From Carposina sasakii (Eukaryota; Arthropoda; Insecta; Lepidoptera; Carposinidae): a stretch of DNA of 64,000 nt. The notes under the pieces are model-generated. The model saw only the letters and a list, made by a program, of their open reading frames with translations. It searched no databases and had not been told where the DNA came from. A program made the translations under genes and the position numbers. The stretch lies in NCBI GenBank assembly GCA_014607495.2, contig CP053153.1:3100001-3164000 (forward strand), in the 5' to 3' direction. Below, one piece after another: positions 57,111-64,000 of the stretch (position 1 is the first letter of the stretch; each line of letters starts with the position of its first letter).

Positions 57111-58370
57111 CTTAAAGAATTTTTTTAAAGCGTTCATCCAGATGTGCCTCGTATACTTAGCTGTGTGTGATTTATCCATGGTGATTTTAATGATTCCTAG
57201 CTAATATTTGATCGTCTTCAATGCTTTTGTTTCACTTAAATGGGATTCAAAAATAAAAATATGTTTTATGGATATATGTAGAACATAGTATACATACTGT
57301 ACGTGTGTATTCTGTGTATCTTTACGTACACACGAATATCTTGTTTGAAGGTGACATCATGCAGCCAACCAAACCGGTTTAACACCTATTTGAAATTATA
57401 AGTAAAGGAGTCGACAAAACTGATACTTAATATGGGATATTCGGATTGATTCCAATGTTTGAGAGCTATACCAGCCACCGGAGCATATGGATAAGTACCT
57501 AAACGTTACTGACTCACAAATACTCGTTTCAAAATACAACTTCTCTTGGGATTGAGATTGGGAAGTAGAGTTAGAAGTTAGTAGAGCATAAACTGGCACC
57601 GGATTACAGTCACATAGGGATCAAAGCTGAGCTATACGGTATTATTAGTTATGCACGAAGCAGTGGTAGTGAGTGATTCATTTTAGTAAAAAGAAACCAG
57701 TCCTAATTGTAAAAAGAATGTTAAACAGGAAGTTGAACTTCAAAGAAGTTGACGATTTTAGACCATAATATCATAAAACAAAGATTTGTATGCATAATTG
57801 AACGATCTACGAAAATCTATCTAAGAATAAGATTTTGTATTTAAAAAACTGTGATACAAAGTTCATTGTGTACACATAAAGTGCATTGACTTTAAGATGT
57901 TTGGGATCGGGATACTGATAGATAACTATAGGCCTGTTAAGAGTTGATAAATTTATCAAATGATATGGTTAACCGTTGTATACCTTCTTTTACTTCTGAA
58001 GGTATCTAACTTTGAACAAACCCATCTTTGAAAAAGCATAATTGCTTATGAAATAATTATTGGAAACTGTCATGAAGTATTTACTTAATATGTTACTTAG
58101 TAGTGTAATGAGCTCTAATTAAGTTCGCTTGACTTTTCACGAGTAATGTAATAATTTGTGACTCTTATAAATAATATTATGGTTGTTTGGTATTATAAGC
58201 TCATCATAGCATTTATTTCCTTTGAGATTGACCTCATTTCATTATTTTGTTTTGTAACTACTTAACTTATCTTATTACACTAATTGAAATTACACTGTTT
58301 TATATAGGTATTGCACGCGCTTATAGGTGCGTACTTAATGTAAGTTTTCAGATCCAAATTAGACACCAAG
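57111..58370. other. AT-rich stretch, no gene seen
   Basis: No exon or bounded element recognised. A 67-codon minus frame (57599-57396) has no motif. Confidence 0.4.
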
Positions 58371-58610
58371 ATTTTCATTAAAGTTAGCAATTTGAATATT
58401 CATTTTATTCGAATATCCGCTCCAATTTCAAATTCGAATATTTCATTTCAATTAATAACTTAATAAAGTACGGCAGATGTCCGACCGCCGGCGATAAAAC
58501 GACTAACTATCGGCGATTTTCTCGCTCAAGAAACATACAATAGATATACGATGCGTGTAAGGTGGTCATGAGGGTCATATATAGAAGTTAGAAAATTTGT
58601 CGAAACATTT

Positions 58611-58781
58611 CCACACTATATGCCTCTATGCGCTTATTACTTGCTGAAAGGAAACCAGAAATTAGTTCACGAAATGACGTGGATGAAATCTAGAGCGGTT
58701 AGATTTCATCCACGTCATTTCGTGACCGCATTTCTGGTTTCCTTTCAACAAGTAATAAGCGCATAGAAGCATAGAGTGGGG
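58611..58781. repeat. long hairpin, ~80 bp arms
   Basis: Arms 58611-58692 and 58700-58781 are inverted copies differing by only a few bases (for example GAAATTAGTTCACG against GAAATGCGGTCACG), with a 7-base loop GAGCGGT. The LINE fragment begins a few bases to the right. Such a perfect inverted duplication gives a double-stranded RNA when transcribed. Confidence 0.9.
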
Positions 58782-58784
58782 ACT

Positions 58785-59155
58785 ATCTGCATCTTGAAAC
58801 ACTTAGATTATGCCGATGACCTATGCTTGCTGCAAGCCCAGATGGAGGATGGGGAGGCGAAGGAGACTAGACTTCAAATCAACACTTGAAATTCGACGAG
58901 CTCCTTGCCGTTGCACATTAGCGCAGAGAATGTGAAAAGGGTCTACAAATTCACTGACCTTGGTAGGATAGTGTCGGAAACTGGAGGGGCCGAAGAGGAC
59001 TTCATTCTGAGGATTGCCAAGGCAAGAGCGACCTTCACACAGCTGAACCCTTTTTGGCAATCGCAGCAACTGATCAGGAGAGTCAAACTCAAGACATTCC
59101 GGTCCAATGTTAAAACCGTGTTGTTGTACGGGTGTTAAATGTAGAAGGTGACCGA
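58785..59155 (+). pseudogene. LINE reverse transcriptase fragment
   Basis: Starts LKHLDYADDLCLLQAQMED, which holds the RT catalytic YADD box, and continues in later frames with PLHISAENVKRVYKFTDLG, then a VSETGGAEEDF block, RIAKARATFTQLNPFW and KTVLLYGC before a stop. These are the palm-end and thumb motifs of RTE-type (and related) non-LTR retrotransposons; the family usually continues with a Glu-Thr-Trp after the Cys. It has stops and a frame break around 58887. No endonuclease or 3' UTR remains. Confidence 0.8.
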
Positions 59156-59820
59156 GGACATCGTCGCACCTATTCCAGGTCGTAGTTAACCGCTGTTTTC
59201 GCCAAATCTCGAATTTAGAGCTGTGCTTTTAAGAAGTCTTCAGAAGTCTATTGGACTTCGGACGAAATGTTTCTATTATGTCTTTTCCGATTCTCAGTAG
59301 AACGTGAATTTTGAAGTGAAACGCACCTTACCTAGTATTGGCACATAGCTTAGTGCCAAATTTGTAAAAAAATACGCGTTCGCCTCGCTCGCGCTTTTAT
59401 TATAGAATAAAGTATAGACTTGTTACTTGTTTTGTATTATTTGGGTCGTAAACTCCACAAATTCTTGGTGATACGTTACACACAAGTTAACGTTACAAGC
59501 AATAAAACTTACATGCAAGATGTGGTCGCTAGCAATTTGGTTTGCCTGGATACACCTCTGAATATTCCATCGGATCTTTTGTATGTGATGTCTAGTTAAA
59601 AATGTTTCTAATATAATGATATCAAATATCAGAGCCTCTGCCCTGACTTATTCTCGAATATAACCACCCTCTGGCTTCAAGTTTGGTTCGCAATTTGTAT
59701 TGAATTGATATTGTATTATTTTTAATTGATGTTATTCGAATATCCGAATATTCGCATATTTAGCTCTAGAAATATTCATTTTATTCGAATAGTGAAATGA
59801 AACGAATATTGCAAACCCTA

Positions 59821-59992
59821 ATTTTCATGCAAGGTATTATATTGGTGTTTAAAATAGATAATTACAAATGAGTTGAGCACTTAGTATAAAATATAAATTT
59901 TAAACATCACTGTATCACTCCCATTTACTTATTGTACTGTTTTCAATAATTCCCCATAGTTTCAGCTTCAGTTGCTTAACGGCTTCCATATC
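59821..59992. other. intergenic DNA
   Basis: No feature recognised. Confidence 0.4.
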
Positions 59993-60290
59993 TATACTAA
60001 TATTATAAAGCTGAAGAGTTTGTTTGTTTGTTTGTTTGTTTGATTGAACGCGCTAATCTCCGGAACTACTGGGTCGAATTAAAAAATTCTTTTTGTGTTG
60101 GATAGTCCATTTATCGAGGAAGGCTTTAGGCTATATATCATCACAGTGCGACCAATAGGGACGAAGAATAAGAGGACAATGTGGAAAAAACGGGGAAAAT
60201 TATTCAACTTTGGAGACTTCCGTTGCGTGCGCTGCGTAAACGGTTCAAGTTATCCAAAAAATATGTATGAAAGAATAAAATGACGTAGAA
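59993..60290 (+). mobile_element. LINE 3' end with (GTTT)n
   Basis: Starts 'atactaatattataaagctg' then a (GTTT)n run (60010-60041), 'gcgctaatctccggaactac', and 'cttccgttgcgtgcgctgcg'. This class shares the last block with 39900-39925. Confidence 0.5.
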
Positions 60291-60426
60291 ATGATATGAA
60301 AGAAAAAAATTGAAGGTCTAGACTGCCTGATGCAGAACCCTTAGCAGCCCAGCTAAACTTAGAGAGATATGAAAATACCGTCTTAGGAAAAGTTGCTCAG
60401 CATGATAAGCACTTTCTAATAATATA
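60291..60426. other. intergenic DNA
   Basis: No feature recognised. Confidence 0.4.
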
Positions 60427-60481
60427 ATATAAAATTATTAATAAAGAAAATGGAAAAAATTCTTCACCCGAATGGGAATCG
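60427..60481 (-). mobile_element. tRNA-like repeat, tail fragment
   Basis: Tail plus the start of the T arm (ACCCGAATGGGAATCGA), cut off at 60481 where a LINE 3' end begins. It is the shortest copy that still shows part of the tRNA module. Confidence 0.6.
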
Positions 60482-60484
60482 ATA

Positions 60485-60704
60485 ATATATAAACGCGAAA
60501 GTTTGTGAGTATGGATGGATGTTTGTATCTCTTCCGCGTAAAAACGGTTGGAGCGATTTAAATTAAATTTTGTATGGAGTTAGCTGACACCCTGGATTTT
60601 TGTTTTTATTAATTAAACCGGTAAAAAATATTTTCCCAGGTGATTTCAACATTTTTATTTTTCTGCAGTCCACGCGGACGAAGTCGCGGGCGTCCACTAT
60701 TTTT
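60485..60704 (-). mobile_element. RTE-type LINE 3' end
   Basis: Starts on the plus strand 'tatataaacgcgaaagtttg' and ends GAAGTCGCGGGCGTCCACTA. It interrupts the tRNA-like repeat at 60481. Confidence 0.6.
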
Positions 60705-61079
60705 TATACACCGCGGTTGACGACTCAGTTCCATACTGCGAACCCACATGTATACTAATACATATCTGCCTATCCGCAGAGAACAGCACAAAAAACGATC
60801 ATATCAGCATTGCAAAACTGTGGGTATGTTTTATGTAACCTTGGTTCTGGTGACCGTAGGGATATACTGGCAGCAAATATGTCGAATCAGTTTTATTTCT
60901 TTAGGAACACAATATTTTTTTCGCCTCGGAATAGAATATCTTTGCTAAACAATAATAGATACTGTGGAGGTTATATGTCTACAGTAAATACTATAAACAT
61001 AAATAATGTAGATATCCTGTGGAGTTAGGTAGAAATCATGCTTTTCATTTATGCAGCTGAATATGTTTCGTTAACGCAC
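60705..61079. other. intergenic DNA, no gene seen
   Basis: Overlapping short frames at 60748-61028 have no motif. Confidence 0.35.
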
Positions 61080-61215
61080 AGACCGCATAAGGAACAAACC
61101 ACAAGACTGCAGTGGAACTGAGCCGGACACGTTAGTCGAGTGCACTGGGAAACACAAGAAAGTGTGGACTCAATTCGGGAAGGCCTTTGTCCAACAGTGG
61201 GACACAGTGCTATCA
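61080..61215 (+). mobile_element. LINE 3' coding end
   Basis: One frame reads AGHVSRVHWETQESVDSIRE and then GLCPTVGHS, and the DNA GAAGGCCTTTGTCCAACAGT then GGGACACAGTGCTATC is the usual end of a lepidopteran LINE ORF and 3' UTR. It is related to, but diverged from, 31740-31795. Confidence 0.5.
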
Positions 61216-61839
61216 AGCAAAATATGTTTCGTTATTATGAATTAGTTACATTACAATTTTTTAGATCAAATTCTAAACCAACCGCTGGGTTTTTTTAAAG
61301 AATATCTTGCATTGGTATTGTAATTTCTCTGCAGGTAGCTTAGTAAATTTACTAAGCATTAAATAAACCTCTATTTATGCACCTTCGTCAAATTATCAAT
61401 GCGTCAGGTGCGTGCATACTGTTGTATGCATACTATTGTACGTGATCGAACGCATCTACGTTATTCGTGCAACGAAATAAATGATCAAAAAAATGGATCC
61501 ACGGGAAAACCCGTGTGCAGTCTCGCACGAAACCAAATACACGTATAGAAGGATCCAGAGCCATCCCGAAAGTTAGATCCTTCCGAAATCAACTTTATGT
61601 GGAGCTGCTCAAAGTGGAGTATTTTGTAGCAAGCGTCACAGAGGGTTGGGTCGGTATGTCACTCATAAATTTTGAATGAATGACTCTAAAGCTAGCTATA
61701 AACCTTTCGAAGGGACGACGAGTGCTGAGAGTCATTATGCTTAAATTCCTTTGTGCTGCGGGCCTACCAAATTTCATGTAACAAAGGGCATCATCTTTAT
61801 TAAGCTTTCTGTTAACTTTTGAATACATTTTTGTTCCAG
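61216..61839. other. intergenic, weak minus-strand frame
   Basis: An 85-codon minus-strand ATG frame (61852-61595) reads MFDRSGTKMYSKVNRKLNKD and is moderately protein-like, but overlaps the candidate plus-strand exon and has no motif. Confidence 0.3.
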
Positions 61840-62238
61840 ATCGATCAAACATGGAGATTTGTGAAAACGTGGACGCTATTGTTAGACGAATACTGAATAA
61901 AGGTAAGGGTATAACTATAACCAGTATACCTACTTATTATTAGAATATGTAACACATAAGTTATAACAAATAAGTATATTAACAATAAAGAAGAAAATTG
62001 AAATGACATTGTCAATTGCGCAATTGAATTAAATTAGAAATGCTACCAGAAACAAACACACAAACACAACCCACCCTTTCTTGTGTAGTAATAATACTAT
62101 AGGGGACGACTTGACTAAACACGCAAAAAACGCTTGCGTAGCGTAACGATATTCTTGGAAACCGTAGTATCGGATGAACTGCATTTTTTTACGTTTCCTC
62201 AAGAACGAAAGTGCATTATGCAAGGAAGCCATAAAAGA
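61840..62238 (+). CDS. candidate start exon plus short second exon
   Basis: Exon 1 (61840-61902): acceptor TTTTTGTTCCAG, a short leader, then ATG (61851) encoding MEICENVDAIVRRILNK, ending AAAG|GTAAGG. Exon 2 (62204-62238): acceptor TTTTTTTACGTTTCCTCAAG, 35 bases, donor GTAAGT. Phases agree and continue ERKCIMQGSHKR. All four splice sites are strong for so short a model, but no further exon was found and the peptide matches no family known to me. Confidence 0.3.
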
Positions 62239-62929
62239 GTAAGTTTAAGAAGCTTTAAGTTAGTCATACAACTTTAGCTTGAAGTGGAGTATAAATTGAA
62301 GAATGCCCATTTAGGAACTTTAGGATAAAGCCGGAAATATTTCTAAATAAACTATCTACCTGGTCGTTTCTAAAATTAGTTCTAGTTAACTTTTTAAATT
62401 TTTCTTCGCATTTCTCTGTGAGATTTTCTTATTAATCATTGAGGTTTTTACCCTAATATTTTTTTTAGTAAATATATTTTATAAAATTATTAATAAAGAA
62501 ATTGAAAAAATTCTTCATTATACTCGTATTTTGTAGATGAACGTACTATGCTGGTCGTTTCAAAATTAGTTTTACTCCGCATTTCTTTGTGAGTGAGGTT
62601 TTTACTGCGCAAGTACCCTAATATTTTTTCAGAATTATCTCATAGTTTGACATGTTTTAAGTTTTAAGACGATAAGATAAGCATTGTATATTATCGTGAT
62701 CATCTGATCTAAGAAAGGAGTCACCGCCAGATATTCTGACCTAATCAGCAAATATTTACTTTTCTCATATTGAATTTTACGTTCATTATCCTCGAACTCT
62801 GGCATACCTACTCACCCAAGTGTAAAAGTCGCAATGGAGTACATTTAAAAAGCCATTCAATTATATGAAGTTGTAAGTAGTGAACTAGCCGTTTTAATTA
62901 TATGGGTTATGTTATTGTTATTGTCAGCA
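62239..62929. other. AT-rich; contains tRNA-like repeat tail
   Basis: At 62478-62517 lies AAAATTATTAATAAAGAAAT then TGAAAAAATTCTTCA, the tail of the tRNA-like repeat without its module. No gene seen. Confidence 0.45.
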
Positions 62930-63180
62930 CTCAGTCACGTAGGCAGAAGACAGAGACGCAATGTGCGGTGGGGGTGGGGGGGGACTTAGAAGAGTTAGAA
63001 CTGTGCTAGACAGAGACGGCACGATGGCGTGACAACAAAGATGGCGGCGCCGGTTGCCGGTAGACCGGTTGAGTTGGCCGGTACCACGTGCTTTATGCGT
63101 CGCGTGCAGCCGTTCCCGTATCTTGTTTGTCAACAAACGCCCTGTGAAGGTCATCCATAGGAGGGTTAGGAACACAAAGG
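62930..63180. promoter_or_regulatory. CpG-rich block, promoter-like
   Basis: A rise in GC with a G run (GGGGGTGGGGGGGG at 62970), ATGGCGGCGCCGGTTGCCGG, an E-box CACGTG at 63086 and TTTGTCAACAAACG. It has no credible coding frame. It may belong to the promoter or first exon of a gene at the right edge; direction unknown. Confidence 0.3.
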
Positions 63181-63719
63181 ATTTCTATTGCATAACCGCC
63201 TTAAAAAGAAACCTATAAGAATAGAAATTCACAACTGGTTGTGACGATGGCGTTTTTTTTTGTAATGAAATGACGCGTCAAATAAGAATATCTTTAAAAT
63301 CTTTATTAATATCTACGCTTAGGTAAATGAGCTGTGATAAATTAATCCTTTTAAATTATACATATGCTATGTATAGATGCATGATTAGCTAGCATTAGGA
63401 CAAATATGTTAATTAACTTGATCGAAGACAGTCACATTAGAAATATAGCAGAGCCTACTTATAGTATGTATGTAGCTAGCCTAGTGTTTGAGATTATGCA
63501 ACATAGTTTGTAGGTACCTACCTACCTACCTACTTCTTGACGAATGCGGCTTTTATTTACCTTCTATTTTCACTAGAATACACTCATTTAGCCGTTTAAG
63601 CTGTTAATTGTTCTGCAATTAAGTATAAAGAAATGTGGGAACAGAGGATGTTAGCTGCAAAACCTGAAAAACATATGGTGTTCCATCCGATCAGAAAATG
63701 AAACAAAAAAACTTGCGAC
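63181..63719. other. AT-rich, no gene seen
   Basis: A short (CCTA)n run at 63513-63530. Nothing else recognised. Confidence 0.4.
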
Positions 63720-63910
63720 AAAAAATATAAACACGTCAGTGGTGGTGCGAGCGAGTACGCATGCGCAAGAGAGGAGCCAAAACGAACGACGCAATCAGTG
63801 CGGGGTATGAGGTGCGGTGGAGGGGAGCGTGGTTCGCCGGGTCGAGTCAAGCCGGCAACCAACTCGTCAGTTGGATTTCAGAACATCGGACGGGCGGGCG
63901 TGTGTAGAAT
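63720..63910 (+). promoter_or_regulatory. candidate core promoter at right edge
   Basis: CpG-rich sequence with an NRF1/Ewg-like site (TACGCATGCGCA at 63757), two TCAGT initiator-like motifs (63796 and 63868) and no TATA box. This composition is typical of TATA-less insect promoters. The strand is inferred from the TCAGT orientation only. The first codon would lie beyond the window. Confidence 0.35.
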
Positions 63911-64000
63911 GGACCGTTAGCGACAACAGCAGTTTTTTTTAATTCCGCCTTCTAACAGTGTTTGTTTATAACCTTCCGGAACACTTTCCGCAAATCCTTC
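63911..64000 (+). other. possible 5' UTR at window edge
   Basis: Follows the promoter-like block; no ATG in a long frame before the edge. Assigned by position only. Confidence 0.2.

Larger units (their letters stand above)
58379..59820. mobile_element. hAT-like element with captured LINE and hairpin
   Basis: A perfect 8 bp duplication ATTTTCAT (58371-58378, 59821-59828) brackets 1442 bp. The ends TAAAGTTAGCAAT and (complement) TAGGGTTTGCAAT match at 10 of 13 positions. Subterminal ATTCGAATA motifs are repeated on both sides. No hAT transposase is present; the interior holds a large hairpin and a LINE reverse-transcriptase fragment. Confidence 0.75.

Overview
The window looks like intergenic and intronic DNA from a lepidopteran (moth or butterfly) nuclear genome. 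It is AT-rich, has no operon-like gene packing, shows GT-AG splice signals, and is filled with insect-type repeats: many short LINE 3' ends ending in the degenerate 'gcgggcgtccactagta' motif, tRNA-derived elements, and hAT, P, Tigger and TA-flanked DNA elements. The lepidopteran assignment is an inference from the repeat types and one arthropod-like gene, not from a marker gene.

Only one gene is recognised with confidence: the 5' end of Hakai (E3 ubiquitin ligase, CBLL1 orthologue) on the minus strand at 2573-3057. It has two exons, which join in frame, and the rest of the gene lies beyond the left edge. Weaker exon-like segments, unidentified, are at 12293-12983 (plus), 61840-62238 (plus), 11654-11847 (minus) and 17611-17697 (minus). 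GC-rich, promoter-like blocks lie at 48060-48240, 62930-63180 and 63720-63910, the last perhaps the start of a gene beyond the right edge.

The rest is mostly mobile DNA. Elements bounded to the base by target-site duplications are: two internally deleted P-superfamily elements, each with a THAP zinc-finger exon (24008-24884 and 55056-56048); three hAT elements (16258-16702, 20029-20692, 58379-59820); a Tigger-like element (23409-23976); and a TA-flanked MITE family in 260, 235 and 57 bp versions. A tRNA-like repeat with Pol III A and B boxes occurs in seven places, once as a tandem pair with a 314 bp period. The main LINE remnants are a Jockey/CR1-like C-terminus (4586-5420), an RT fragment with a YADD motif (58785-59155) and about a dozen 3' ends. 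Tandem arrays include a 108 bp satellite with alternating A/B units and an inverted first monomer, a 127 bp array inside a LINE tail, and long (CCAA)n and (TA)n runs.

The most notable item is a type I hammerhead ribozyme fold on the minus strand at 27675-27731. It has a CUGAUGA/GAAA/GUC core, a 10 bp stem I and a 4 bp stem II, and lies in a repeat whose second copy (40541-40712) is truncated seven bases upstream of the predicted cleavage site. Other structural signals are an about 80 bp-arm hairpin inside a hAT element, an isolated 25 bp-arm hairpin the size of an insect pre-miRNA, and a TATA box and initiator at ideal spacing inside a terminal-inverted-repeat element. No CRISPR array, rRNA or functional tRNA gene was seen.
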